A stretch of DNA of 64,000 nt from Winogradskyella vincentii (GTDB lineage: Bacteria > Bacteroidota > Bacteroidia > Flavobacteriales > Flavobacteriaceae). Shown here piece by piece: positions 25,077 through 33,919 of this stretch (the first letter of the stretch is position 1; the number at the start of each line of letters is the position of its first letter). The notes beneath the pieces were generated by a model. That model was not told where the DNA came from. It worked only from the letters and a program-made list of their open reading frames with translations, and did not search any database. The DNA is taken from positions 558,001 to 622,000 of the forward strand of contig NZ_JAIUJS010000001.1 in NCBI RefSeq assembly GCF_020166345.1, read 5' to 3'. A program made the translations under genes and the position numbers.

Positions 25077-25256
25077 TCATTAAACAAAAAAGCATCCCGA
25101 TTTTCTAAAAGAAAAAAGGAAAGCCTTTCATTGGTAAATATTCAACAAAAATTGAATTTCTACTACGTCTCAGAATTAATCTGAGCACAACACAACGTCT
25201 TAATATTGAAAAAGCTTCTTATGGAGAAGCTTTTTGCGGTCTGGACGGGACTCGAA
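25077..25256. repeat. Right direct repeat of the tRNA-Asp island (attR-like)
   Basis: This 180-bp segment repeats 20826-21004. It runs from TCATTAAACAAAAAAGCATC through three hairpins and the tRNA terminator (25209-25235) into the last 20 nt of the intact tRNA-Asp. One hairpin stem differs from the left copy by a compensatory change (ATCCAA/TTGGAT against ATTCAA/TTGAAT at 25140-25157) and another differs only in its loop (ATT against AAA), which suggests selection on RNA structure. Confidence 0.85.
25209..25235 (-). terminator. tRNA-Asp terminator
   Basis: A hairpin (AAAAAGCTTCT/AGAAGCTTTTT with a 5-nt loop) begins 2 nt after the discriminator base of tRNA-Asp on the minus strand. The position and T-run fit a rho-independent terminator or 3' processing signal. 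Confidence 0.8.
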
Positions 25257-25310
25257 CCCGCGACCCCCTGCGTGACAGGCAGATATTCTAACCAGCTGAA
25301 CTACCAGACC
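25237..25310 (-). tRNA. tRNA-Asp (anticodon GTC)
   Basis: The minus strand folds into a full cloverleaf: acceptor GGTCTGG/CCAGACC, D loop AGCTGGTTA, anticodon stem-loop CTGCCTGTCACGCAGG with GTC at 25276-25274, T arm GCGGGTTCGAGTCCCGT, and discriminator G as expected for tRNA-Asp. CCA is not encoded. The last 20 nt are duplicated at 20985-21004, so this gene is the integration site of the island, whose end rebuilds the tRNA 3' part. Confidence 0.97.
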
Positions 25311-25386
25311 GTTGCGTAATTGCGAGGGCAAATATACATTGCATTTTTAATTTCACAAACAAAAAAGAGAAAAAATAGGTATTTAT

Positions 25387-26316
25387 CTAAACAAATTTTT
25401 GTCGCTCTATCATGTAGGTCGTAAGGATATTATTAAACCCTGAATTTATATCGGCCTCAACATATTTTATTCTGTATTGACCACATTTTAATTTTAGGTT
25501 CTTAAAGTAGTCTGCCACTGCCTTCTCATAATTAACTTTAACATTATCTGGATAGAGATTAATAAACTCTCCTGTTTCTATATCTATGAAACGCTTTGGT
25601 CTATTGTCAAAATTGAAAGTAAGTTCCTTTTCCTTATCAAAAACATGAAAAAGAACTACTTCATGTTTATTGTGTTTTAAATGCCTTAGAGCCTCAAACA
25701 ACTTTTCATCACCTTCTGATGTTTGAAACATGTCTGTAAAAACAAATATCAAAGATCTTCTATGGATTTTATCTGCAATTTGATGTAAATATTTGTACGT
25801 CTCCGTAGTTTGAGTCTTAGGCTTTGCAACAACTGCCTCACTTAACTTTGTGAGCAACATTTGATGATGTCGTTCACTTCCCTTTTCTGGTGAATAAAAG
25901 TCATACTTATCACTATATATGCTCAATCCAACAGCGTCACGTTGTTTTTTAAGTATGTTCATTAATGAGGCACTGGCAAGAGCTGAAAATGCAATTTTAT
26001 TAAGATTATCAATTGTCGTACCTGCCGATTCTGGATAATGCATTGAGCTACTATTATCTACAATGAGATGACATCTGAGATTTGTTTCTTCATCATAACG
26101 TTTGGTATACAATCGGTCTGTTTTGGCATATAATTTCCAATCAATGTGTTTAGTACTTTCTCCATGATTGTAAATTTTATGCTCAGCAAATTCAGCAGAA
26201 AAACCATGAAACGGACTTTTATGCATCCCAGCTATAAACCCTTCAACAACTTGTTTCGCAAGTAACTCTAGGTTTTTAAATCCACCAACTTTGTTTAATT
26301 CTGATCTTAAATCCAT
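25387..26316 (-). CDS. DUF58 domain protein (MoxR-associated type)
   Basis: The 309-residue soluble protein carries the DUF58 signature FHGFSAEFAEHKIYNHGEST and HIDWKLYAKTDRLYTKRYDEE, followed by a von Willebrand A-like fold with a MIDAS-type DNSSSM motif (CHLIVDNSSSMHYPE). DUF58 proteins normally accompany MoxR AAA ATPases in Bacteroidota; none is within the window next to it, although the gene lies between tRNA-Asp and trxA and could be a separate unit. The role is probably a chaperone-like or assembly function; the substrate is unknown. Confidence 0.9.
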   Translation of the reverse strand: MDLRSELNKVGGFKNLELLAKQVVEGFIAGMHKSPFHGFSAEFAEHKIYNHGESTKHIDWKLYAKTDRLYTKRYDEETNLRCHLIVDNSSSMHYPESAGTTIDNLNKIAFSALASASLMNILKKQRDAVGLSIYSDKYDFYSPEKGSERHHQMLLTKLSEAVVAKPKTQTTETYKYLHQIADKIHRRSLIFVFTDMFQTSEGDEKLFEALRHLKHNKHEVVLFHVFDKEKELTFNFDNRPKRFIDIETGEFINLYPDNVKVNYEKAVADYFKNLKLKCGQYRIKYVEADINSGFNNILTTYMIERQKFV

Positions 26317-26383
26317 ATTGTACCGAAACTAAAAAAGGTTTGCCGTAAAGACAAACCTTTTATCATTTCTTTTAGAGTATAGC

Positions 26384-26701
26384 TTATAATAATGCATCTA
26401 TAGCATCTGCATAAGCATTTTTAGGTGCTACACCTACCTGACGTCCTACAACTTCTCCGTTTTGAAAAACTAACACTGTTGGGATGTTTCTAACACCATA
26501 TTTAGCAGCAAATTCCTGATTTGAATCTACATCTACTTTTCCAACAACAGCTTTACCTTCATATTCTTTACTTATCTCATCGATAATTGGTCCAACCATG
26601 CGACAAGGTCCACACCAAGCTGCCCAAAAATCCACCATTACTGGCTTATCACTTTTTAATACTGTTTCTTCAAAAGTTGCATCTGTTATTTCTAATGCCA
26701 T
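26384..26701 (-). CDS. trxA: Thioredoxin
   Basis: The ATG at 26701 gives a 105-residue thioredoxin (MALEITDATFEETVL) of standard length; an upstream in-frame TTG at 26764 would add 21 residues with no family match. The active site is WCGPC at Cys30-Cys33, preceded by VMVDFWAA, and the cis-proline is in IPTVLVF. It reduces protein disulfides in the cytoplasm. No thioredoxin reductase is adjacent; the FAD reductase at 50833 is of the ferredoxin-NADP type. The preceding dnaE gene on the same strand ends about 115 bp upstream. Confidence 0.97.
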   Translation of the reverse strand: MALEITDATFEETVLKSDKPVMVDFWAAWCGPCRMVGPIIDEISKEYEGKAVVGKVDVDSNQEFAAKYGVRNIPTVLVFQNGEVVGRQVGVAPKNAYADAIDALL

Positions 26702-26817
26702 AATATTTATTTTAATGTATTTTACTTCTATTTTATATGCAATATTAGTCAAAAAAAATGCCAAACCTTACATGGGCTGTATTTGTTTTGGCAATGCAAC
26801 CATTGTTTGGTTTTATG

Positions 26818-29800
26818 CTAATTCAACTTATATTTTACATCGCATTCTTCTAATTCATTCAGGAGTTCTTGGGAAATTTTCACCTTTTGCTTTCTGCTTG
26901 GCATAATCAACTTTAATTTTTCGGCGTTATCGTAAACTACGAAGTTCAAAGCGTGCTTTCCATCATGCATATTAAACATCTCTTTCAATTCTGAAATTTT
27001 ACCCTCACCTAAATCATCTATACTTAGTTGTATTGATAATTTCTTCGCATATGTATCCATAACGTCATGTAACAATTGAAAATTGTTAAACTGTATTCGT
27101 GGATCACCTTTCTTTCCTGTTTCCCTATTTGTCCATCCTTCTTTTACAAATGCTCGTACATAGACAAATGAATTGATAACAAAAAAGTGTCTAAATTTTA
27201 AATAGTCCTCACCAAAAATCCTGAATTCATGACTATCTGTATAATCTTCTATTGTGAACAATGCCCAGCCTTTACCTTGTTTACTCACCCTATGTTGCAC
27301 ATCTGTAACTACACCTCCAAAGGTAATTTCTCGATTTAGAATTGCATCCAAGTCATTAAAAACAGAGATGTTACCGTTACAAAATGTTTGCATTTCAATT
27401 TTAAAATCATCTAAAGGATGACCAGAAATATAAATTCCCACAACCTCTTTCTCACGCGATAGCTTTTCCATTGTTCCCCAATCCTCACATGGTGGAACTT
27501 GTGGCTCCGCTATCTGTACATCACTCGAATCTCCAAACAAACTTACCTGAGCGGAGTTCTCATTTTCTTGATACTTGGCCCCAAACCTTATGGCTTTCTC
27601 TAAAAAGGTAATACCATCTCCATCATGTGCAAAATACTGAGCGCGATGCGTGCCTTCAAAGCAATCAAATCCACCAGCATTTGCTAATCCTTCAAATGAT
27701 TTCTTATTTGCAGCCCTTAAATCAATGCGCTTCGCTAAATCGAAAATAGATCTAAAATTGCCGTCTTTTTTTCTATTCTCCACAATCGTTTTAACAGCTC
27801 CATGACCTACACCCTTAATAGCACCCATTCCAAAGCGAACGGCATTATCCTGATTTACCGAAAACTTATAATAACTTTCATTAACGCTTGGTCCCAAAAC
27901 TGGTAAACGCATACGCTTACATTCCTCCATAAAGAATGTCACAGACTTAATGTCATTCATATTATTAGAGAGCACCGCTGCCATATATTCTGCAGGATAA
28001 TGTGCTTTTAAATATGCTGTTTGATAGGCAATCCAAGCATAACAAGTAGAATGTGATTTATTAAAAGCGTAACTAGCAAATGCCTCCCAATCTTTCCATA
28101 TTTTTTCGAGCTTTTCCTTGTCCATACCTTTGGCGGCTGCCTGATCTATGAACTTTGGCTTCATTTTATCTAAAACCGCCTTTTGTTTCTTACCCATTGC
28201 TTTACGCAAAACATCAGCTTCACCTTTTGTGAAGTCAGCTAGTTTTTGTGATAACAACATCACTTGCTCTTGATAAACAGTAATGCCATAAGTTTCCTTA
28301 AGATATTCCTCCATTTCAGGTAAATCATAAATGATTTCCTCCTTACCATGTTTCCGATTAATAAAACTAGGAATATACTCCATTGGTCCAGGACGATACA
28401 ATGCATTCATGGCAATTAAATCATCAAAAACAGTTGGTTTAAGATGTTTCATGTGCTTCTGCATTCCAGGTGATTCATATTGGAATATCCCTACGGTTTC
28501 ACCTTTTTGGAAAAGTTCATATGTCTTTTCATCATCTAATGGGAAATTTTCAGGATCGAGAGTAATGCCATGTTTTGCTTTGACAATTTTTACGGTATCC
28601 TTTATTAATGTCAAGGTTTTCAAACCTAAGAAATCCATTTTTAGAAGCCCTGCACTTTCTACTACAGAGTTATCAAACTGGGTTACATATAGGTCAGAGT
28701 CTTTAGCCGTTGCAACAGGCACATAATTAGTAATATCGCCAGGAGTTATAATAACTCCACAGGCATGAATACCAGTATTTCTAACAGAACCTTCTAAAAC
28801 TCTAGCCTGATTTACCGTTTCAGCTTGTAAATCTTCACCCTCTGAAATATTAAGAAGTTGATTAACCTTTAGAAGTTCCTCTTGCCTAAATTTTTGTGCT
28901 AACTCTTTTTCGCTTTTACCAAATATCTTGCCCAACTTTGACATGTTGGGTATTAACTTGGCAATATGGTCGGCCTCGTTTAGTGGTAAATCTAAAACTC
29001 GAGCTGTATCCCTTATAGAAGACTTAGCAGCCATAGTACCATAAGTAATGATTTGAGCTACTTGGTTAGCACCATATTTATCGATTACATATTGCATCAC
29101 CCGTCCTCGTCCTTCATCGTCAAAATCTATATCAATATCTGGCATGCTGACACGATCTGGATTTAGGAATCTCTCAAAAAGTAAGTCGTACTTTATTGGG
29201 TCAATATTTGTAATCCACAGGCAATAGGCAACAACAGATCCGGCAGCAGATCCTCGACCTGGGCCAACGGATACATCCATATTACGCGCTTCTCGAATAA
29301 AATCTTCAACTATTAAGAAATACCCAGGATATCCAGTATTTTCAATAACACTAAGTTCAAAGTCAATACGCTCTTTTATATCTGGGGTTATTTCGCCATA
29401 ACGCTTTTTTGCACCTTCAAAAGTTAAGTGTTTTAAATAAGCATTTTCACCTCTTTTACCTCCATCTTCTATATCCAGAGAGTCTTTAAACTCCTCTGGA
29501 ATATCGAATGCAGGCAGCAACACATCTCTTGCAAGTTGATATGGTTCAATTTTTTCTACAATCTCTTGAATATTGATTATTGCCTCAGGAATATCTCTAA
29601 ACAGTGCCTTCATTTCTTCTGAAGACTTAAAATAATATTCTTGATTTGGCAATCCATAACGATAACCTCTACCTCTACCTATGGGTGTGTTTTGTTTTTC
29701 ACCATCCTTTACACAAAGTAAAATATCATGGGCGTTTGCATTTTCTTGTTCAACGTAATAGGTGTTATTGGTTGCCACCAATTTTATATTGTGCTTTTTA

Positions 29801-31203
29801 GAAAATTGCACAAGTATTTGGTTAACACGATTTTCATCTTCTTGATTGTGACGCATTAACTCAATGTATAAATCATCACCAAAAGTCTCTTTCCACCAAA
29901 TAAGGGCTTCCTCAGCCTGATTTTCTCCTACATTCAATACTTTACTTGGCACCTCACCATAAAGGTTACCTGTAAGGCAGATTAAATCTTCTTTATATTG
30001 TTCAATTAAGGCTTTATCAATTCTTGGAACATAATAAAATCCATCTGTAAATGCCGCAGAAGATAGCTTAGCAAGATTATGATACCCATTTTTATTTTTT
30101 GCTAAAAGTACTATTTGATAGCCATTATCCTTTCGGGTTTTATCTTTATGATCTTCACAAACAAAAAATTCACAACCAACTATAGGTTTTATGATTTTAC
30201 CCTTTTTCTCTGCTCCGTTTTCCTCTGCCGTTTTATGCTGTTGCCTAATACTTTTATTATGATTTGCAACAGCACTTACAAAATGGAATGCGCCCATCAT
30301 ATTACCATGATCTGTCAAGGCAACTGCTGGCATTTCCTCTTTTGCAGATGCTTCAACCAAATCCTGAACACTAATAGTGGATTGCAGAATTGAAAATTGA
30401 GAATGATTATGAAGATGCACAAAATCAACATCTGCAAGTAATTGTTTTGTCTCCTGATTAGTTTCTACTGAAATTGTTTCAGATTGTTCTCTTTGTAATC
30501 TTTCATTAATCTTGGCACTTTCACGCTTTAAATTAATGTGCTTTAGACCAATTAATTGAATTGACTCTGGATTAACTTGAGAGAACGCTTCAAAATAATC
30601 AGGCTGAACATCTAGTTCTTCTTTTGTGTATTCTCTTCTTCGAATTAATTCGAGAAAACACCTTGTCGTAGCTTCCACATCCGCCGTAGCATTATGTGCC
30701 TCAGCAAAAGGTTGATTAAATAAATACTGGTGTAATTCAGTTAAAGTAGGTAACTTAAATTTACCCCCTCTACCACCTGGTATTTTACAAAGTAATGCTG
30801 TATGTTCCGTACACGTATCCAAGACTGGTAACTCTTGAAGTGGATTAGCCACATCTTCCCTAACAAACTCAGCTCCCATTATATTTAGATCGAATTTCAC
30901 ATTCTGACCTACAACAAACTTTGTCCGATTTAACGCATCATTGAATTTATCCAATACTTGAGTTAGAGGAACTCCCTTTTCTTGAGCCAACTCCGTAGAT
31001 ATACCATGAATCTTTTCTGCATCAAATGGAATATTAAATCCATTTGGTTGAATTAAATAATCCTGATGTTCTATACAATTACCCATTGAGTCATGCAACT
31101 GCCATGCAATCTGGATAGCCCTAGGCCAATTATCAGTATCTGTTATAGGTGCATCCCAACGCTTTGGTAAACCTGTCGTTTCGGTATCAAAAATTAAATA
31201 CAT
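26818..31203 (-). CDS. dnaE: DNA polymerase III alpha subunit with fused N-terminal 3'-5' exonuclease
   Basis: The 1461-residue protein joins a DEDD exonuclease (about 1-200; FDTETTG with Asp6 and Glu8, HNATADVEATTRC) to a full DnaE: PHP domain (VHLHNHSQFSILQST, about 262-330), polymerase palm with GPGRGSAAGS and the catalytic PDIDIDFDDEGR near residue 688-699, a helix-hairpin-helix region (GMGAIKGVGHGA) and an OB fold. Typical DnaE has about 1160 residues, the excess being the exonuclease. This fusion is known in Bacteroidota, where it puts the epsilon-like proofreading activity in the same chain. Confidence 0.97.
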   Translation of the reverse strand: MYLIFDTETTGLPKRWDAPITDTDNWPRAIQIAWQLHDSMGNCIEHQDYLIQPNGFNIPFDAEKIHGISTELAQEKGVPLTQVLDKFNDALNRTKFVVGQNVKFDLNIMGAEFVREDVANPLQELPVLDTCTEHTALLCKIPGGRGGKFKLPTLTELHQYLFNQPFAEAHNATADVEATTRCFLELIRRREYTKEELDVQPDYFEAFSQVNPESIQLIGLKHINLKRESAKINERLQREQSETISVETNQETKQLLADVDFVHLHNHSQFSILQSTISVQDLVEASAKEEMPAVALTDHGNMMGAFHFVSAVANHNKSIRQQHKTAEENGAEKKGKIIKPIVGCEFFVCEDHKDKTRKDNGYQIVLLAKNKNGYHNLAKLSSAAFTDGFYYVPRIDKALIEQYKEDLICLTGNLYGEVPSKVLNVGENQAEEALIWWKETFGDDLYIELMRHNQEDENRVNQILVQFSKKHNIKLVATNNTYYVEQENANAHDILLCVKDGEKQNTPIGRGRGYRYGLPNQEYYFKSSEEMKALFRDIPEAIINIQEIVEKIEPYQLARDVLLPAFDIPEEFKDSLDIEDGGKRGENAYLKHLTFEGAKKRYGEITPDIKERIDFELSVIENTGYPGYFLIVEDFIREARNMDVSVGPGRGSAAGSVVAYCLWITNIDPIKYDLLFERFLNPDRVSMPDIDIDFDDEGRGRVMQYVIDKYGANQVAQIITYGTMAAKSSIRDTARVLDLPLNEADHIAKLIPNMSKLGKIFGKSEKELAQKFRQEELLKVNQLLNISEGEDLQAETVNQARVLEGSVRNTGIHACGVIITPGDITNYVPVATAKDSDLYVTQFDNSVVESAGLLKMDFLGLKTLTLIKDTVKIVKAKHGITLDPENFPLDDEKTYELFQKGETVGIFQYESPGMQKHMKHLKPTVFDDLIAMNALYRPGPMEYIPSFINRKHGKEEIIYDLPEMEEYLKETYGITVYQEQVMLLSQKLADFTKGEADVLRKAMGKKQKAVLDKMKPKFIDQAAAKGMDKEKLEKIWKDWEAFASYAFNKSHSTCYAWIAYQTAYLKAHYPAEYMAAVLSNNMNDIKSVTFFMEECKRMRLPVLGPSVNESYYKFSVNQDNAVRFGMGAIKGVGHGAVKTIVENRKKDGNFRSIFDLAKRIDLRAANKKSFEGLANAGGFDCFEGTHRAQYFAHDGDGITFLEKAIRFGAKYQENENSAQVSLFGDSSDVQIAEPQVPPCEDWGTMEKLSREKEVVGIYISGHPLDDFKIEMQTFCNGNISVFNDLDAILNREITFGGVVTDVQHRVSKQGKGWALFTIEDYTDSHEFRIFGEDYLKFRHFFVINSFVYVRAFVKEGWTNRETGKKGDPRIQFNNFQLLHDVMDTYAKKLSIQLSIDDLGEGKISELKEMFNMHDGKHALNFVVYDNAEKLKLIMPSRKQKVKISQELLNELEECDVKYKLN

Positions 31204-31291
31204 AGAGCTCGTTTGACTTAAAAAATCAGAACTTTAAAATTAACAAATTATGGTACTTTAATAAAATGAAGTTATAAACAGTTGTAAACAA

Positions 31292-31318
31292 AAAACGCTA
31301 CCTCTTCGGTAGCGTTTT
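31292..31318. terminator. Bidirectional hairpin terminator
   Basis: An 11-bp stem AAAACGCTACC with loop TCTTC and its complement ends in GTTTT. It lies 21 bp downstream of the lipoprotein gene (minus strand) and upstream of dnaE, so it separates the two transcripts. The A and T flanks allow function on both strands. Confidence 0.85.
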
Positions 31319-31339
31319 GAATAATTTTTTATAATTTAT

Positions 31340-32629
31340 TTATGTATCTAAATAATCTGGAACACCATCTCCGTCTGTATCCACAGCATCCACTGGGTCA
31401 CCATCTCCATTAGGATCAGCATTTTCATTGATGGTTAAAATACCATCGCCATCATCATCATTATCTAAATAGTCTGGTATGCCATCTCCATCACTGTCTC
31501 CCGTTTCAAAATTCGAAAGAATTCCATCGCCATCGTCATCACTATCTAAATAGTCAACATCTCCATCTCCATCGGTGTCAATAGGGTCTCCATTAGCATC
31601 AAACCCCTCATCGATTGTTAATACGCCATCTCCATCATCATCATCATCTAAATAATTCACAATCCCATCGCCATCACTATCATCGTTACCAAAATTACCA
31701 TCGCCATTAAAATCTTCTAGAATATTTGCTATTCCATCTCCATCGTTATCATTACAATTAAGATCATTAAAGATTAACTGGGTACTACCATCTCCAGGTC
31801 CACAAGTATTTATTTCCTCCAGAAGGTAAAATCTATATTGCTCGCAAAGTGCTATATAAGTTCCTATTGTTGCGCCGCTAAATTGTGATTCAGCTTCGAG
31901 TCTATTGGCGATAGTTTGTTCACATGAAATTTGACAATCTCCTAATGAATCTATAATTGCCTGAATTGCACCATCTACATCACCACAATAATTACGTTGC
32001 GTATTTAATGCAGCAACATAATTGTTACATGCATTTGCTAATGCAGTTGGATCAATAAAATCTAATTCTGGTGCAAAAGTCGCTTCATATGCTATTCTAG
32101 CCGCTATCACATCAGCTTGAACATCATCACAAGTTATCGGATCTGCTGGGAATGCACCAAACTCTAATGGTACTTTATAAAAAATTCCATTTGTATATCC
32201 AATTGAATTCAAACCGGAATCGTCAAAAGCTAAGAATCTATATGTACCTGTAAAAGTTGCATTAACCAAGTCTATTTCATCTATTATAATCTCGCCAAGT
32301 TCAGGATAAACTGATACACTTTCATCTGGCCTATTATTTGTGGAAAACCTAGTATCAAAAGCGTCTCTGTATACAGCTTCAATAGTGTTTACATCACCCA
32401 CAATGTAAGTTCCTTCTGTTGCAGATGGCACTTTTAACTCTACTGTCTCGATATTGTTAGTCCCTACAATAGTTAAAAAACCATTTGCTTCAATACCTGC
32501 ATAAAAAACTTCGGCTCTCCAAAGTTCATTTTCTCTATCACCTTGAAAAGCAGGATTGTTAAATTGTATTTCATCACCACAACCAAAAACTAATAGGCAT
32601 GTAAGAATTACGAGGAGTGTTTTTTTCAT
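31340..32629 (-). CDS. Lipoprotein with C-terminal calcium-binding (thrombospondin type 3-like) repeats
   Basis: The ATG at 32629 gives a lipoprotein signal ([17 protein letters not shown]). The N-terminal domain (about 20-150) resembles the DUF6252-like lipoproteins of flavobacteria. The middle (about 150-280) is a Cys-containing helical region with repeated spacing ([32 protein letters not shown]). The last 120 residues are acidic DxDxDGxxD repeats ([19 protein letters not shown]), which bind calcium in thrombospondin type 3 repeats. It should be anchored in the outer membrane. It ends in a repeat without a T9SS domain. Confidence 0.82.
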   Translation of the reverse strand: MKKTLLVILTCLLVFGCGDEIQFNNPAFQGDRENELWRAEVFYAGIEANGFLTIVGTNNIETVELKVPSATEGTYIVGDVNTIEAVYRDAFDTRFSTNNRPDESVSVYPELGEIIIDEIDLVNATFTGTYRFLAFDDSGLNSIGYTNGIFYKVPLEFGAFPADPITCDDVQADVIAARIAYEATFAPELDFIDPTALANACNNYVAALNTQRNYCGDVDGAIQAIIDSLGDCQISCEQTIANRLEAESQFSGATIGTYIALCEQYRFYLLEEINTCGPGDGSTQLIFNDLNCNDNDGDGIANILEDFNGDGNFGNDDSDGDGIVNYLDDDDDGDGVLTIDEGFDANGDPIDTDGDGDVDYLDSDDDGDGILSNFETGDSDGDGIPDYLDNDDDGDGILTINENADPNGDGDPVDAVDTDGDGVPDYLDT

Positions 32630-32724
32630 TCTAATATTGCAAATTTTATATAGATTCAAATATAACGGATCAAGCCAGTCAAAAGTATAATATTTTTTAA
32701 TATTGACTAATGTTCATTAAACAC

Positions 32725-32753
32725 TTGGAAATTAAAAAAATGTTTTATCTTTG
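32725..32753 (+). promoter_or_regulatory. Bacteroidota-type promoter of rpsP
   Basis: TTG at 32725-32727 and TATCTTTG at 32746-32753 match the Bacteroidota primary sigma consensus TTG/TAnnTTTG with 18-bp spacing. The start codon is about 47 bp downstream of the -7 box. The leader contains a short hairpin (GAGGT-CGAGA-ACCTC, 32771-32785). Confidence 0.85.
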
Positions 32754-32799
32754 CGCCCTCATTAATAACAGAGGTCGAGAACCTCACTAATTAATTATT

Positions 32800-33315
32800 A
32801 TGCCTGTAAAAATCAGATTGCAAAGACACGGTAAAAAAGGAAAACCTTATTACTGGATTGTAGCGGCAGATGCTCGCGCAAAGAGAGATGGTAAATACCT
32901 TGAAAAATTAGGTGCTTACAATCCAAACACTAACCCAGCAACTATTGACTTGAATTTAGATAAGTCTGTAGAATGGTTACAGAATGGTGCACAACCAACT
33001 GACACTGCTAGAGCTATTTTATCTTATAAAGGTGCTCTATTGAAAAATCACTTAGCTGGTGGTGTAAAAAAAGGTGCATTAACTGAAGAACAAGCTGAGA
33101 GTAAATTCAATGCTTGGTTAGAAGAGAAAGCAACGAAAGTTCAAGCTAAAGCCGATGGTTTATCTAAAGCAGACGCAGAGGCTAAAGCATTAGCTTTAGA
33201 AGCTGAGAAAGCTGTTAACGAAGCCAGAATTGCTGCGGCGGCACCAGTTGAAGAAGCAGAAGAGGCTGAAGAAGCTACTACTGAAGAAACAACAGCTTCA
33301 AACGAAGAAGAATAA
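32800..33315 (+). CDS. rpsP: 30S ribosomal protein S16
   Basis: The N-terminal 80 residues ([20 protein letters not shown], then [22 protein letters not shown]) are classic S16, a small-subunit assembly protein. At 171 residues it is about twice the length of E. coli S16; the extra C-terminal part is Ala/Glu/Lys-rich ([20 protein letters not shown] at the end), common in Bacteroidota. It is followed by a strong terminator and then rimM, the usual neighbour. Confidence 0.98.
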   Translation: MPVKIRLQRHGKKGKPYYWIVAADARAKRDGKYLEKLGAYNPNTNPATIDLNLDKSVEWLQNGAQPTDTARAILSYKGALLKNHLAGGVKKGALTEEQAESKFNAWLEEKATKVQAKADGLSKADAEAKALALEAEKAVNEARIAAAAPVEEAEEAEEATTEETTASNEEE

Positions 33316-33336
33316 AAATTAAATTTTTATACTTTT

Positions 33337-33367
33337 AAACTCCGATAGTTTCTATCGGAGTTTTTTA
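33337..33367 (+). terminator. Terminator or attenuator between rpsP and rimM
   Basis: An inverted repeat AAACTCCGATAG-TTT-CTATCGGAGTTT is followed by a T-run to 33367, ending 13 bp before the rimM start. It should reduce read-through so that S16, needed in large amounts, is made in excess over the processing factor RimM. Confidence 0.88.
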
Positions 33368-33379
33368 TTTATTACTGTC

Positions 33380-33904
33380 ATGAAAAAGGATAAATGTTTC
33401 TATTTAGGTAAGATTGTAAAAAAATACAGTTTCAAGGGTGAACTATTGGCAAAATTAGACACTGATGAACCTGATTTATATAATAATCTGGATGCCATAT
33501 TCGTTGATTTACGCGGAAATTTGGTTCCTTTTTTCATTGAACGGTCGCAATTACATAAATCTGATTTGCTTAGACTAAAATTTGAAGATGTTGACAGCGA
33601 AGCTGATGCCGATTCCCTTCTTAAATCAGATCTTTATTTACCATTAGATTTGTTACCTAAACTAGAAGGTGACAAATTTTATTTTCATGAGGTTATTGGC
33701 TTTAGTATAAAGGACAAAAATTTTGGTGAAGTTGGTATTATAAAGAATATAAATGACTCTACAGCTCAGGCACTTTTTGAAATTGATAGAGATGGGACTG
33801 AAATCCTAATTCCTATGAACGACGAATTTATCGTTAAGATTGACAGGAAAAACAAAACCATACACGTTAATACACCTGAAGGTTTAATAGATCTCTACCT
33901 TTAA
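33380..33904 (+). CDS. rimM: Ribosome maturation factor RimM
   Basis: The 174-residue protein has the RimM N-terminal domain (FYLGKIVKKYSFKGELLAKL) and the C-terminal PRC-barrel (YFHEVIGFSIKDKNFGEVGI; ILIPMNDEFIVKIDRKNKTI with its PEGL end). RimM assists 16S rRNA processing and 30S head assembly and binds S19. It follows rpsP, with a terminator between, and is 15 bp upstream of trmN6. Confidence 0.96.
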   Translation: MKKDKCFYLGKIVKKYSFKGELLAKLDTDEPDLYNNLDAIFVDLRGNLVPFFIERSQLHKSDLLRLKFEDVDSEADADSLLKSDLYLPLDLLPKLEGDKFYFHEVIGFSIKDKNFGEVGIIKNINDSTAQALFEIDRDGTEILIPMNDEFIVKIDRKNKTIHVNTPEGLIDLYL

Positions 33905-33919
33905 AGGCAATATAAATAG

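Larger units (their letters stand above)
20826..25256. mobile_element. Small genomic island integrated in the 3' end of tRNA-Asp
   Basis: An intact tRNA-Asp at 25237-25310 and a 20-nt copy of its 3' end at 20985-21004 bound about 4.25 kb of very AT-rich DNA, within a longer 180-bp duplicated segment. This is the usual product of tyrosine-recombinase integration into a tRNA gene. The cargo is a DUF262-DUF262-HNH protein, an orphan integrase arm domain and a nuclease-like membrane protein. No complete integrase is present, so the element is probably non-autonomous or decayed. The unusually long repeat means that the incoming element carried the tRNA 3' end and its downstream hairpins. Confidence 0.82.

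Noticed and set aside
31340..31750. Short, regularly repeated DNA (CCATCTCCATC-type) considered as a CRISPR-like or satellite array
   Set aside because: It is the coding sequence of calcium-binding DxDxDG repeats, with no uniform repeat-spacer structure.
32771..32785. Hairpin GAGGT-CGAGA-ACCTC in the rpsP leader as an autoregulatory element
   Set aside because: A 5-bp stem is too weak to claim regulation; it is mentioned only in the promoter entry.
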